In this document: piece after piece, positions 18,596 to 27,752 of the stretch
Numbering within the stretch: position 1 is the first letter of the stretch
Layout of the letters: each line of letters begins with the position of its first letter
Assembly (NCBI RefSeq): GCF_019977655.1
Contig: NZ_AP024849.1
Location: 2,575,001-2,639,000, forward strand
Length of the DNA: 64,000 nucleotides
Reading direction: 5' to 3'
Origin: Clostridium gelidum
GTDB taxonomy: Bacteria > Bacillota > Clostridia > Clostridiales > Clostridiaceae
Translations under genes and position numbers: made by a program
The notes under the pieces: model-generated
What the model was told of the DNA's origin: nothing
What the model saw: the letters and a program-made list of their open reading frames with translations, nothing else
The model's database searches: none

Positions 18596-19957
18596 ATGGA
18601 TAACAGTAAAAGCATTCAAAAATATAGTTTTTCTATAGATAATAACTTAAGCGCGGAATTTTTTTTAAAAGATATTTTAGTAACTTGTTATGAGAAAAAT
18701 CTGTTAGATGATAAGATTTTAAGCAATCTATCTTATGAGAGATTGGAAGTTTTAAAAGTACAATTGAAATATTATACAAAAGATGAGAGCAGTTCAGTTA
18801 TGGTAGAGGTAGCGGAAAGTCTAATGCAGTGCATTGATTACACTTTAGGAGTTTATTTAAAGACTTTTAATAATATAGAATTAATATTAGAGGAATTAAA
18901 GAATGCAAGCTTAGCTGATATGTTTAAAATCGGAAATGATTTAATTAAGAAAAAAGTGATAGAGAGTAAAAAGCTACTAGAGGAAATTTGTAAAAATAAG
19001 TTGAAAGTTGATAATTATTCATATAACGATACTATAGATTATGGTATTCCATTATTTTTTAAAGAATATCAAGACTTTTTTGCAGCTCATGAAACTCCAG
19101 GATCAATAGATTATAGGCTTTACATGGATAATATGAACTATATAGGTATCGAGTATATAAGTAATTATTTAGAGACATTAAGTTTAGAAAACGAGTTTTG
19201 CTATAACTTTGATATTTGTGAAATCAATGAGTTATTAAAAGGGTATGATAAAAAATGCGAATTATTACTCATAAACATATTTGAACTAGTATTTACTAAT
19301 TCACTAGGTTTAATAATTTGTGGTAAATCTCTAAAAAACCTTAATATTAATAGTATAGATAGAGAACAGATAAAAAATAGGTTAGGCAAATTATCATTAG
19401 AGGAATTAAAAGGAGCGTTAGTAAAATATGCAGAAAGATGCTGTGAAATTTTAGATATTAGAAATAAGATATTAGTGAATTATATTAGAAAGGCTACAGA
19501 GAAAATAACTTTATTGATAGATAATAGCATTAAACTAAATAAATTAGAAACAGTATTCTTATCATTTAAGGAGAATAATGATATTGATAATGAATTTATT
19601 GAATACATAGATGGTAAAAAATTAAGTAACTCGGTATTTAGAAAATTAAGTGAAAAGATTCGAGAATGTTCATTAGTTCAGGATAAAATTGAATTAATAA
19701 GAAATAATATTAATAGTCTAGAAGATTTAATAGATATATTAGATGCTGAATGTTTATTTGAAGATGAATATGTTATGTACTTTAAAAGCTTATCACAAAT
19801 GGAAATTATTCTTTTATCCAAATATGTATCTGATTTAAATTTGGAAAATGAATACGAAAATGATTGGTATTTTGAATTTAATGATTATATATCAAGTTTA
19901 AGAGAAGAAGAACAAGTAATAATACAAAAGCATAAAGAAATAATACAATTAAATTAA
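18596..19957 (+). CDS. Unknown protein, DUF6179-like
   Basis: 453 residues, almost wholly helical and charged, with no signal peptide or membrane segment. The start is ATG 18596 just after the stop of the previous gene; the Shine-Dalgarno is AAAGGA within that gene's end. A helix-rich solenoid-like pattern runs throughout and 'DYGIPLFFKEYQDFFAAHET' in the middle is the most distinctive segment. I associate it tentatively with DUF6179. Two-gene linkage with a DUF6323-like protein suggests a complex. No enzymatic motif is visible. Confidence 0.55.
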   Translation: MDNSKSIQKYSFSIDNNLSAEFFLKDILVTCYEKNLLDDKILSNLSYERLEVLKVQLKYYTKDESSSVMVEVAESLMQCIDYTLGVYLKTFNNIELILEELKNASLADMFKIGNDLIKKKVIESKKLLEEICKNKLKVDNYSYNDTIDYGIPLFFKEYQDFFAAHETPGSIDYRLYMDNMNYIGIEYISNYLETLSLENEFCYNFDICEINELLKGYDKKCELLLINIFELVFTNSLGLIICGKSLKNLNINSIDREQIKNRLGKLSLEELKGALVKYAERCCEILDIRNKILVNYIRKATEKITLLIDNSIKLNKLETVFLSFKENNDIDNEFIEYIDGKKLSNSVFRKLSEKIRECSLVQDKIELIRNNINSLEDLIDILDAECLFEDEYVMYFKSLSQMEIILLSKYVSDLNLENEYENDWYFEFNDYISSLREEEQVIIQKHKEIIQLN

Positions 19958-20017
19958 GAATTTTCTGAAAACAAAGGGAATTGAAATTTTATGTAGAATT
20001 TATAGTATAGAGAGGAT

Positions 20018-20368
20018 GTGGAATTATTGGAAAAGTATAAGATAGCAATGGGGACTTTAGTCGAAGTAAAACATATTGGCACAGAAGCTGATAAAAAGAA
20101 TCATGGAGTAAGACTTTATGTTGTGGGGCATCATAAAGATGCAAAAAGCACACCTTTATATTCTTTAGGGTTAAAAGGGGAAACCAATGCTTTAAAAATG
20201 TATAATGGATATTATGAAGAAAATTTAGAAGTTATTGATAAAATATCTGTCGAATTAACTAAAGATGAAATAAATGATATAGTTCAATGGGGAAATACCT
20301 GTGAAGAAGAAGGCTGGCTTATTGATAAGGAAGTAAATTTAAAAGATAGATTAAGCAAATTTGTTTAA
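20018..20368 (+). CDS. Unknown small protein downstream of the DUF6179-like gene
   Basis: 116 residues from GTG 20018, or 113 from TTG 20027, which is better spaced from AGAGG at 20011-20015. The sequence mixes strands and helices: 'MGTLVEVKHIGTEADKKNHG', a basic patch RLYVVGHHKDAKS and a Trp-containing helix DEINDIVQWGNTCEEEGW. No family is recognised. It may be the last gene of the unit that starts at 18122, 60 bases downstream. Confidence 0.55.
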   Translation: MELLEKYKIAMGTLVEVKHIGTEADKKNHGVRLYVVGHHKDAKSTPLYSLGLKGETNALKMYNGYYEENLEVIDKISVELTKDEINDIVQWGNTCEEEGWLIDKEVNLKDRLSKFV

Positions 20369-20407
20369 TAAAAAATAGTATACTCAAGGAAATTATTTTT
20401 TAGATTA

Positions 20408-20568
20408 AGGGATGTGAAAGAAAATAACAAGTCAAAGATGCGATGTATATTTTGCGTCAGATAAGGAGCTAAGGTTTACTCATAGTAGGCTATTAGTGAA
20501 ACTTGGCGACGCAGTATGACGCAAAATAGACTAGCATACTGACTTGTTATTTCTTTGAACATCCCTAA
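20408..20568. repeat. Dispersed palindromic repeat, copy 2 (long, nested)
   Basis: About 160 bp. Outer arms AGGGATGTGAAAGAAAATAA continuing to CAAGTC, and GACTTGTTATTTCTTTG continuing to AACATCCCT. A second nested pair ATTTTGCGTCA...TGACGCAAAAT lies inside. The core AATAACAAGTC/GACTTGTTATT is shared with the other copies, while the tips differ. Confidence 0.7.
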
Positions 20569-20590
20569 GACTGTTTAAAAGAGTAGATAT

Positions 20591-20631
20591 AAAACAAAAG
20601 CTCATTATTACATTGTTTAGTAATAATGAGT
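20591..20631 (-). terminator. Terminator of gpmA
   Basis: Stem CTCATTATTAC / GTAATAATGAG. On the minus strand it is followed by CTTTTGTTTT, and it lies just past the gpmA stop codon. Confidence 0.75.
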
Positions 20632-20645
20632 TATTTTGTTCTGAA

Positions 20646-21389
20646 TTACTTTTTTTCTTCAAAATGAGTTGGAACTGTTTCCTCTGGAAGTTTACCATCT
20701 AATGATAAATAATGGTGAGTAATTGGTTTTAAATCACTATCTAACTCATATACTAATGGTGTTCCAGTTGGAATGTTTAAACTTGATATACCATCACTTG
20801 AAATATTGTCTAAATATTTAACCAAAGCTCTTAATGAATTTCCATGTGCAGATATTATAATCTTTTTACCTGCTTTTAAATTTGGGACTATATTTTCATT
20901 CCATTCTTCTAAGACTCTTTTTTCAGTATCAGCTAGATTTTCTGTTAATGGTATTTGATTTTCATTTAAATCTTTATATTTAACCTCATGACCTGCATAT
21001 CTTGGATCATCTTTAGTTAATTCTGGTGGTTTCACATTTACAAATCTTCTCCACTTATGAACTTGTTCTTCTCCATATTTTTCAGCAGTTTCTCCTTTGT
21101 TGAGTCCTTGTAATGCTCCATAATGTCTTTCGTTTAATTTCCATGATTTATATACTGGTATCCACATAAGGTCCATTTCATGTAATGCTATCCATAATGT
21201 TCTTATAGCTCTTTTAAGAACAGATGTGTATGCTATATCAAAAGTAAATCCATTTTCCTTAAGTATTTTTCCTGCCATTCTTGCTTCTTTAAGTCCATTT
21301 TCTGATAGGTCAACATCAGTCCATCCAGTAAATTTATTTTCTAAATTCCAAAGACTTTCTCCATGCCTTATTAATACTAATTTAATCAT
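20646..21389 (-). CDS. gpmA: 2,3-bisphosphoglycerate-dependent phosphoglycerate mutase
   Basis: 247 residues, full length for the family. LIRHGESLWN (residues 6-15) holds the catalytic phospho-His; 'ERHYGALQGLNKGETAEKYG' and ISAHGNSLRALV (second His) complete the active site, and RRFVNVKPP is the substrate loop. It interconverts 3- and 2-phosphoglycerate in glycolysis in the cytoplasm. GAAAGGAT precedes the ATG on the minus strand. It is a single-gene unit. Confidence 0.96.
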   Translation of the reverse strand: MIKLVLIRHGESLWNLENKFTGWTDVDLSENGLKEARMAGKILKENGFTFDIAYTSVLKRAIRTLWIALHEMDLMWIPVYKSWKLNERHYGALQGLNKGETAEKYGEEQVHKWRRFVNVKPPELTKDDPRYAGHEVKYKDLNENQIPLTENLADTEKRVLEEWNENIVPNLKAGKKIIISAHGNSLRALVKYLDNISSDGISSLNIPTGTPLVYELDSDLKPITHHYLSLDGKLPEETVPTHFEEKK

Positions 21390-21657
21390 ACTTTTTCCAT
21401 CCTTTCTTTCCTTATCTATTAAGATTATTATAAACCTTTTTATTAAATATGTACACTTAAATGATAATTATTTTCAATTATGACCTAAAAAGATATGCAC
21501 TTTTATATTTATAATTGAAAATATGATTATGTAGTGCTGTAGTTAGATATTAAATTACAATATAAAAAAGTAATTGCAAATTTACTCTATAACTTATATA
21601 TTAGTTATATTAAATAAAAGGTTATGCCTAAACCTCAAAAGGCAATCGGAGAATAAA

Positions 21658-22176
21658 ATGAGTGAATTATTAAAAACAATTACTGATAAACTAGAAGCAA
21701 AAGCAGCGAAATTTGGATTTAAGGGAACAGATAGTGTTCATGTATCCGTAGTACTTACGGAAGATGAACAAAAAGAATTTGAAACCATGAAGTGGGATGA
21801 TCACTATTACTACGAAATTAAAAATAATGTGTTACATATGAATTATGTAGAAGAGTTAGTAGTTTTTTGTGAGGGATTAGAAAAAAAATTCAATATAACA
21901 AATCTAGAAATAAAATATGGAAAATTCAGATATGAAGATAAAGCAATATATCAAGTTGAAGATGCATTTCCAGAGAGACAAATTGATGGGACTATATATA
22001 GATCATATGCAATTGATAAAGACGGAAAAGTATATTTTATAATATGGAAACAATATGGTAAAGATGCAGAACATAAAATGTTTATAAGTGAAGATGGCAA
22101 AGTAATTGGTGATTGCCAAAATCGTGCAAATGCATGTAATTGGAGCGATTATACAATCGAAGAAGTTGTATTTTAA
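21658..22176 (+). CDS. Unknown 172-residue protein
   Basis: Start at ATG 21658 after CGGAGAA; upstream in-frame codons belong to untranslated sequence. The protein is soluble and mixed alpha/beta with 'LEAKAAKFGFKGTDSVHVSV', 'EEQKEFETMKWDD'-like acidic helices and strands such as 'AEHKMFISEDGKVIGDCQNR'. No catalytic motif or family is recognised. It stands alone between gpmA (divergent) and a bidirectional terminator. Confidence 0.6.
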   Translation: MSELLKTITDKLEAKAAKFGFKGTDSVHVSVVLTEDEQKEFETMKWDDHYYYEIKNNVLHMNYVEELVVFCEGLEKKFNITNLEIKYGKFRYEDKAIYQVEDAFPERQIDGTIYRSYAIDKDGKVYFIIWKQYGKDAEHKMFISEDGKVIGDCQNRANACNWSDYTIEEVVF

Positions 22177-22221
22177 TATTTATAGCATCTACACATTGAA
22201 CAATAAAATAGTTTATATATG

Positions 22222-22267
22222 AAAAAAGACTTCGTTTAATTTGAAAACATACGAAGTCTTTTTTTGT
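22222..22267. terminator. Bidirectional terminator
   Basis: Stem AAAAGACTTCGT / ACGAAGTCTTTT with A run before and T run after. It serves the gene ending at 22176 and the minus-strand gene ending at 22289. Confidence 0.85.
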
Positions 22268-22288
22268 ATTATTTCTAAGTTTAATCTG

Positions 22289-22747
22289 CTAGAGCTTATA
22301 ACCCATTTTAGAAATTTCTTCTGCTAAGGAATCTACACGCAAATTATATGCTAAGCCAAGAACAACTAATAATCCTCCTATAATCTTAGCAAAGGGTATT
22401 GTTTTAGTGGTTATAAAGTCTATAATAATTCCTGTAAAAAGTTGTCCAATAAATATTATCAAAGTAATGTAAAAAGTAGACATTTTAGTAGTTACAATGC
22501 TTGATAGTATAACAACAGCAATTCCAAGTACGCCTCCTAAATAAGCCCAAATAGGAATGTTATGAAGCGCATTTAAGGTAAATTTATCTTTAACAATAGC
22601 AAATAATATTAATGCAGATAATAATCCAGTAAAATAATTAAAAAAAGTAGAGCCCATTAAACCAACTTTTTCAGAAAGTCTAGTATTAAGAATTCTAGAG
22701 ATTACAACGATAGCACCAGAAGCTATTGAAATTAATATAAAAAACAT
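22289..22747 (-). CDS. DMT-family transporter, YdcZ/DUF606 type, second gene
   Basis: 152 residues with five membrane segments. The pattern 'ASGAIVVISRILNTRLSEKV' and GSTFFNYFTGLLSALI matches DUF606 half-size transporters, and 'TFYITLIIFIGQLFTGIIID' is the conserved fourth segment. Half-size members work as homo- or heterodimers. It begins 16 bases after the stop codon of its paralogue at 22764 with a strong GGAGGA site. Substrate unknown. Confidence 0.85.
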   Translation of the reverse strand: MFFILISIASGAIVVISRILNTRLSEKVGLMGSTFFNYFTGLLSALILFAIVKDKFTLNALHNIPIWAYLGGVLGIAVVILSSIVTTKMSTFYITLIIFIGQLFTGIIIDFITTKTIPFAKIIGGLLVVLGLAYNLRVDSLAEEISKMGYKL

Positions 22748-22763
22748 GTCATTGTCCTCCTCT

Positions 22764-23186
22764 TTAAAGAAATGTCATAATAGAAATTCCTATTATGATA
22801 ATAAATAATCCAATAAACTTTTTCTTGTTAAAGTGTACCTTTGGCATACCTAAAAATCCATAATGATCAAAGGCTAGTGAAGCTATTAATTGACCTAAAA
22901 GCCCAAGGGCTACGGGGATAGAAACTCCAAGCACTGCATAGCTTAAGTTGTTAAACATAACGGTAAAAACACTAATGGCGCCAGCACTATAAAGATATAA
23001 GGGTAAGCTGTTTTTAAAAGATATTTTTATTTTCTTATAAAACATTATTCCTAAAATTATTACAAACCCAACAAGATGGATTATAACTAAAGAAGAATAA
23101 TTTCCAAGTCCATCTGATAATTCACCATTAAAAGCTACCATAATTGCAACCAGGGCTCCAATTAATAACGATAAAAAATTATACAT
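22764..23186 (-). CDS. DMT-family transporter, YdcZ/DUF606 type, first gene
   Basis: 140 residues, five membrane segments, same fold as the gene downstream: 'GALVAIMVAFNGELSDGLGN' (segment 1, with the NGELS motif) and 'SIPVALGLLGQLIASLAFDH' (segment 4). AAGGAGAC precedes the ATG. The pair probably forms a heterodimer. It is divergent from the Crp/Fnr-type gene at 23422, whose product may control it. Confidence 0.85.
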   Translation of the reverse strand: MYNFLSLLIGALVAIMVAFNGELSDGLGNYSSLVIIHLVGFVIILGIMFYKKIKISFKNSLPLYLYSAGAISVFTVMFNNLSYAVLGVSIPVALGLLGQLIASLAFDHYGFLGMPKVHFNKKKFIGLFIIIIGISIMTFL

Positions 23187-23295
23187 AAGTGTCTCCTTAA
23201 TAAAATAAATTATTTTTTGATTGTGATTAATATCTGATTTAAGTTAATTTGTCTTTGCATTTATATTTTAAGCTATTATAATTGAATATATGTAG

Positions 23296-23305
23296 GACAT
23301 ATGTC
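23296..23305. promoter_or_regulatory. Short palindrome between divergent DMT and Crp/Fnr genes
   Basis: GACATATGTC is a perfect 10-bp palindrome in the shared intergenic space. It is a candidate operator for the Crp/Fnr-type protein, on position alone. Confidence 0.3.
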
Positions 23306-23324
23306 ATGTTTAAGAATTATATTT

Positions 23325-23400
23325 GGAAAGTGAAAGACAATAACAAGTTAACGATACAAAAATAGACGAGCATACGGATTTGTTATTTTTAAAATGTGGC
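23325..23400. repeat. Dispersed palindromic repeat, copy 3 (degenerate)
   Basis: GTGAAAGACAATAACAAGTT and, 30 bases on, GGATTTGTTATTTTTAAAATG resemble the arms of copies 1 and 2, with 'AAAATAGACNAGCATAC' shared with copy 2. It lies in a promoter region rather than behind a gene. Confidence 0.55.
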
Positions 23401-23421
23401 TAATTATAGGAAAAGTATTTT

Positions 23422-24129
23422 GTGGAGTTGAATATATTGATTAAAATAGAAGATCCTAAGAAAATAGAAGAACTTATAAAAATATATGAAATGGATAAAT
23501 TATTCTCTGATAATATGAAAGAGTACATGACACTGTATATGTTTAATACAAATGATTATATATGTAGGGAAGAAGAACAGTTAGAAAATATGTATTTTTT
23601 AGTACATGGAAAAGCTAAAGTATCTAAGCATTTAGAAAATGGAAAATCATTGTTAATAAGTTTTTATAGGCCTCTTACTATAATAGGAGATGTTGAGTTT
23701 ATAGAAAATCAGGTTACAGATTGTAGTGTACAGGCTATAGAAGATACATATTGTATAGGGATTAATTTTGATATTGTGAGAAGTAAACTTACAAAAGATT
23801 GCAAGTTTTTATTAAACATATGTAGATATTTAGGCGATAAGCTTACGGATGGTAGTAATAATAGTTCAATAAATTTATTGTATCCTCTTGAAAATAGACT
23901 TGCTAGCTATATAATTGCATTTGTAAATACCCATGATGACAAGAGTAAGAAATTCATATTTAAAGAACGTTATAGGGAAATATCAGAATTACTTGGAACA
24001 AGTTATAGACATTTGAGTAGGACGTTAAATAAGTTTTGTTTAGAAGGAATCTTAAAAAAATGTGAAAAGGAATATGTCATACAAGATTTTGAAAAATTAC
24101 TTTCTTTGGCTGGAGATTTATATAAATAA
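23422..24129 (+). CDS. Crp/Fnr-family transcriptional regulator (YeiL-like)
   Basis: 235 residues from GTG 23422; TTG 23437, nine bases after TGGAG, is a possible later start. A cyclic-nucleotide-binding-like beta barrel (about 35-145) shows 'ICREEEQLENMYFLVHGKAK' and 'SFYRPLTIIGDVEFIENQVT'. It is followed by a long helix and a winged helix-turn-helix (about 165-225) with EISELLGTSYRHLSRTLNKF. No Cys cluster for an Fe-S centre is present at the N-terminus. It probably controls the divergent DMT transporters. Confidence 0.85.
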   Translation: MELNILIKIEDPKKIEELIKIYEMDKLFSDNMKEYMTLYMFNTNDYICREEEQLENMYFLVHGKAKVSKHLENGKSLLISFYRPLTIIGDVEFIENQVTDCSVQAIEDTYCIGINFDIVRSKLTKDCKFLLNICRYLGDKLTDGSNNSSINLLYPLENRLASYIIAFVNTHDDKSKKFIFKERYREISELLGTSYRHLSRTLNKFCLEGILKKCEKEYVIQDFEKLLSLAGDLYK

Positions 24130-24277
24130 GGAACATAAAGCACTTGAATTGGTGAACTTTAGTTTTAGAGTATCAGGAACAATGAATAAGTCGGGTTGGG
24201 TAATATCTATAAGTATGTGTATAGTATTTACATTAATCAGAAGAGTGATATGGAAAATGGGGTTAAAAAGATATTCT

Positions 24278-24416
24278 AGTGCAAGTAGTTAATATTTACG
24301 ATATATTTCTTAAATCCATCCGCAAATTCAGTAACTAAATATGTTGAGTTATATGGTATAAATCCTAAGCTGCCACCATTATCCTTAGGTCCAGAAAATT
24401 TACTGAATTTACTTTA
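24278..24416 (-). pseudogene. Possible minus-strand gene remnant
   Basis: A 45-codon open stretch without a start codon reads FSGPKDNGGSLGFIPYNSTY and on to a stop. Composition looks protein-like, but no family is recognised. The 24130-24500 gap holds nothing else except the promoter region of the hydrogenase. Confidence 0.25.
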
Positions 24417-24500
24417 AAGTTGTTCTATTTATTTAGAATAAACTATCCTTTTAAAATCATAGACTTAAATGTATAATCTATTTAAAATATGGAGATGTTT

Positions 24501-26078
24501 ATGGGTAAATCAAAAAGAAATAGAGTTCAAGAAGATAATATTATACAAATAAATAAAAAAAAATGTATTGGATGTACAGCTTGCGCATTTACATGTGCAC
24601 AAGAAACTAAGATATCTGTAATAAAAGCAGTTGATAATGGGAGACGGACAGTAGATCCAAAACATGGCACCTTTGGAGCTAGTGGATGTATTTATTGTGG
24701 ACAATGCACACTTGCTTGTCCTACAACAGCAATCAATGTTAGAAATGATGTAGGTTTAGTAAAGGAGGCAATAAACAGTGGGAAATATTTAATATTAACA
24801 GCAGCTCCAGCAGTAAAAGCAACACTTGGCGAAGAATTTAATCTTCCAATAGGAACAAATGTAGGTGGAAAGATAGCACCATCGGCTAAAAAAATAGGAT
24901 TTCAAAATGTATTTGATACTGATTTTGGAGCTGATATGACAGTTATAGAAGAGGGGACTGAACTTATAAAGAGAATTTCAAATAAAGAAAATTTACCTAT
25001 GTTTACTTCTTGTTGTCCGGCTTGGGTACGTTATGCAGAACTTTTTCACCCAGAAATATTAAAAAATATTTCAACTTCAAAGTCTCCGCAGCAAATGATG
25101 GGGGCAAGCATAAAAACATACTTTGCAGATACTTATAATGTTTTGCCTACTAATATAGTTGCAGTATCTGTAAAACCATGTACTGCTAAAAAATATGAAG
25201 CACAAAGAGAGGAAATGGGGAGAAATGGGTATAAAGATATTGATATAGTTTTGACTATAAGAGAATATGCACAGCTTTTAAAAGAAAAAGGAATAGATAT
25301 AACTGCAATACCAGATGAAAGTCCAGATCCATTTATGGGAGAATATACTGGAGCAGCAGTTATTTTTGGAGCAAGTGGTGGCGTTATGCAATCAACTCTT
25401 AGAACGGTAACAAATTACTTAAAAGGTAATGTATCAGAAGTTGCCAATATTAAATTTAATGAAATAGATGGATATGAAGATATAAAGGAAGCAACTGTAA
25501 CTTTGGGCGGACAACAGTATAAAGTTGCAATTGTAAATGCACTAAAAGAAATTGAGAAATTTTTAAGCAGTGGAAAATGGAAAGAGTATTTATTTATTGA
25601 AGTTATGGCTTGTAATGGAGGATGTATAAATGGTGGAGGAACTCCAAGAATAGAAAAGAAATCTCAAATCGATGAAAGTTTATGTATAGCATGTGGTACT
25701 TGTATAGAAAATTGTCCTGTTCAAGCTATAGAATATAATGTACAAGGACGTGCAGAAGTTCAAAATGGGAAATGTGTTGGATGTCAATTATGTAGCAATA
25801 TTTGCAGAGCTATGGCAATAAAAATGCAATATTATGATAAAGCTACAGATAAACCTTTAGAAGAAAGTTATATAAAATTAAGAACAGATGTTTTAAAAAA
25901 TATTGATAAAGAATCAACAATAAGAATTTCAGATGAAAATGAAAATCTTCAAAATATGTATAAGAATTATATGGGAGAACCCGATGGAGAAAAAGCAAAT
26001 ACATTGCTTCATACTAATTATTTAGATAAGGCATCTGAACTTCAGAATAAGTCCAGTACAAAAAGAAAAAAACATTAA
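24501..26078 (+). CDS. [FeFe] hydrogenase, group B type, monomeric
   Basis: 525 residues from ATG 24501, with GGAG six bases upstream; an ATG at 24489 overlaps that site. The N-terminal ferredoxin part has CIGCTACAFTCAQE and CIYCGQCTLACP. The H-cluster domain has FTSCCPAWVRYAE (L1), VKPCTAKKYEAQRE (L2) and MACNGGCINGGGTP (L3). Two more 4Fe-4S motifs, CIACGTCIENCP and CVGCQLCSNIC, follow at about 395-445. The C-terminal ferredoxin part and the VKPC form of L2 point to group B rather than the common group A enzyme. It makes or uses H2 with ferredoxin in the cytoplasm. No maturation genes are nearby. Confidence 0.9.
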   Translation: MGKSKRNRVQEDNIIQINKKKCIGCTACAFTCAQETKISVIKAVDNGRRTVDPKHGTFGASGCIYCGQCTLACPTTAINVRNDVGLVKEAINSGKYLILTAAPAVKATLGEEFNLPIGTNVGGKIAPSAKKIGFQNVFDTDFGADMTVIEEGTELIKRISNKENLPMFTSCCPAWVRYAELFHPEILKNISTSKSPQQMMGASIKTYFADTYNVLPTNIVAVSVKPCTAKKYEAQREEMGRNGYKDIDIVLTIREYAQLLKEKGIDITAIPDESPDPFMGEYTGAAVIFGASGGVMQSTLRTVTNYLKGNVSEVANIKFNEIDGYEDIKEATVTLGGQQYKVAIVNALKEIEKFLSSGKWKEYLFIEVMACNGGCINGGGTPRIEKKSQIDESLCIACGTCIENCPVQAIEYNVQGRAEVQNGKCVGCQLCSNICRAMAIKMQYYDKATDKPLEESYIKLRTDVLKNIDKESTIRISDENENLQNMYKNYMGEPDGEKANTLLHTNYLDKASELQNKSSTKRKKH

Positions 26079-26108
26079 TTTATAGTTGTTTTGAATTATA
26101 ACAATAAC

Positions 26109-26137
26109 AAGGCATACCTATTGGTATGTCTTTTTTG
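26109..26137 (+). terminator. Terminator after the hydrogenase gene
   Basis: Stem AGGCATACC / GGTATGTCT then TTTTT. The rest of the 26079-26389 gap holds one more small stem (AAGTGATT/AATCACTT near 26190-26216) and no gene. Confidence 0.7.
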
Positions 26138-26389
26138 ATGTAATCAAGCACACGTCATAAAAAATTTACACTAACTAAAAAATATAGACGCAAGTGATTT
26201 CCAATGGCAATCACTTTGAATATGAGGTGTTTGCTATTAAGTATGTATGTAGATAGAGAAAATAACGCATACTAAGTAGAGTGCATAGGCTGGGTTTTGA
26301 TTGGTAACATGAAATATCACTTATGGCAATTATAATGTTTTACTATAATTATCCAGTTTTCTTGAATTTATTAGAGGAGGAATTTATTT

Positions 26390-27268
26390 ATGGTTACTTC
26401 TGATATAAAAGTTAAAGTTGCTCTTTTGTCAATTGTATCAAACACAACACTCATAATTTTTAAGATTATAGCAGGTACTTTAAGTGGTTCAGTAAGTATT
26501 GTTTCTGAAGCAATACATTCAGGAATGGATTTAGTAGCATCAGTGGTTGCATTTTTTTCTGTTAGACAGTCTTCAAAGCCTGCTGACAAGAAACATCCCT
26601 ACGGACATGGAAAAATAGAGAATATATCCGGTATGGTTGAAGGACTTTTAATTTTTATAGCTGCTGGAATGATTATTATTGAAGCTTTTAAGAAAATATT
26701 TGAGCCTGCTGAAATAGAGCAAGCAACTATAGCAATTGTGGTTATGATTGTTTCAGCACTTATAAATTTTGTTGTGTCAAGAAAGTTATACAAGGTTTCT
26801 CAGGAGGAGGATTCAATGGCTCTTGAGGCAGATGCTCTTCACTTGAAAACTGATATATACACATCCCTAGGAGTAGGCATTGGGATTTTTCTTATCAAAG
26901 TTACAGGACTGCTTATACTCGATTCAATTGTTGCAATACTTGTAGCACTACTGATAATTAAGGAGGCATGGGGACTTTCTAAAAATGCCTTTGATTACCT
27001 TCTTGATGCAAGGTTATCGGATGAAGAAGAATCAGAGATAGAAAAAGTCATAATAGAACATAGTCATCAATTTATAGATTACCACAAGCTAAAAACAAGA
27101 AAATCAGGAAATGTGAAGCATATTGATTTTCATATTACCGTTGCCCCTGATCTTACAGCAAAAGAAACACATGATATTATTGGAAATCTGAAAAAGGATA
27201 TGAATCTAAAATTTAAAAGTACTCGGATAAATATTCATATTGATCCCTATAAAAAAGAAGAAAATTAG
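26390..27268 (+). CDS. Cation diffusion facilitator (CDF) transporter
   Basis: 292 residues after GAGGAGGA. Six membrane segments, with the metal-site residues EAIHSGMDLVAS in segment 2 and DALHLKTDIYTS in segment 5 (both H-x3-D), followed by a cytoplasmic C-terminal domain with 'SHQFIDYHKLKTRKSGNVKH' and 'IDFHITVAPDLTAKETHDII'. CDF proteins export Zn, Fe, Mn or Co in exchange for protons. Pieces of this gene recur at 30293-30393 and 34125-34230 behind the two L,D-transpeptidase genes, so it was once part of a duplicated segment. Confidence 0.92.
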   Translation: MVTSDIKVKVALLSIVSNTTLIIFKIIAGTLSGSVSIVSEAIHSGMDLVASVVAFFSVRQSSKPADKKHPYGHGKIENISGMVEGLLIFIAAGMIIIEAFKKIFEPAEIEQATIAIVVMIVSALINFVVSRKLYKVSQEEDSMALEADALHLKTDIYTSLGVGIGIFLIKVTGLLILDSIVAILVALLIIKEAWGLSKNAFDYLLDARLSDEEESEIEKVIIEHSHQFIDYHKLKTRKSGNVKHIDFHITVAPDLTAKETHDIIGNLKKDMNLKFKSTRINIHIDPYKKEEN

Positions 27269-27314
27269 AAACACAACAGATGATGTTTGTACTAACCTAA
27301 GATTAAGGACAGCT

Positions 27315-27346
27315 TTGGACTTGTTATTTATTTTCATGTGCCTAAG
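27315..27346. repeat. Dispersed palindromic repeat, half copy
   Basis: TTTGGACTTGTTATTTATTT then TCATGTGCCTAAG is one end of the repeat seen whole at 17857 and 58826; the opposite arm is absent. It lies 50 bases after the CDF gene. Confidence 0.65.
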
Positions 27347-27497
27347 AAAGCTCCACTCCAAGCTAAGAATCACTTTATATGAGTATGACTTGAATTGGAT
27401 AAAAAAAATCATTAAGATTACAAGAACTATGCAAAAATATTAATGAAATGGAACAGGATTATATAATATAATTTGATTATTAATTTATTATAAATTG

Positions 27498-27526
27498 TTG
27501 ACAATTTATAATTACGTGCATATACT
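27498..27526 (+). promoter_or_regulatory. Sigma-A promoter of the M-box/corA unit
   Basis: TTGACA (27498-27503), 17 bases, TATACT (27521-27526). Transcription would start near 27533, about 30 bases before the riboswitch. Confidence 0.75.
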
Positions 27527-27561
27527 AATATAGTATTGAAAGACTATAACAATTGAATAAT

Positions 27562-27705
27562 AATCGGTAGGTGAGGTTACCATAGGGATACGGGTTGCTG
27601 CCGCGGAGTAGTGGAGACACTATGAGAAGGTTAGCAGGATACGTCGAGTTTAAGGCGTATTTTAATGCAATTACATTGCCCTATGAAGCTAAAGCTTGAA
27701 CGGGA
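27562..27705 (+). ncRNA. M-box (ykoK leader) magnesium riboswitch
   Basis: The conserved blocks appear in order: CGGTAGGTGAGGTTACCATA, GGGATACGGGTTGCTGCC, AGCAGGATACGTCGAG, TTTTAATGCAATTACATTGC, CCTATGAAGCTAAAGCTTGA. This is the Mg2+-sensing M-box, which ends transcription when Mg2+ is plentiful. TTGAACG at its 3' end (about 27696-27702) can pair with CGTTCAG at 27757-27763 inside the terminator, the expected antiterminator arrangement. It controls the CorA-type transporter at 28047. Confidence 0.92.
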
Positions 27706-27752
27706 TAAATGAATAATTTATTATTTATTTAATTAATAACGTGTATTTTACG

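Noticed and set aside
17857..20568. CRISPR array
   Set aside because: Palindromic repeats recur, but they are kilobases apart with no regular spacers and no cas genes in the window.
24062..24292. A 76-codon frame overlapping the end of the Crp/Fnr gene
   Set aside because: It begins inside the regulator gene in another frame and shows no start signal; only part lies in free space.
27206..27443. Short frames on both strands after the first CDF gene
   Set aside because: They run over the half repeat; neither has a ribosome site.
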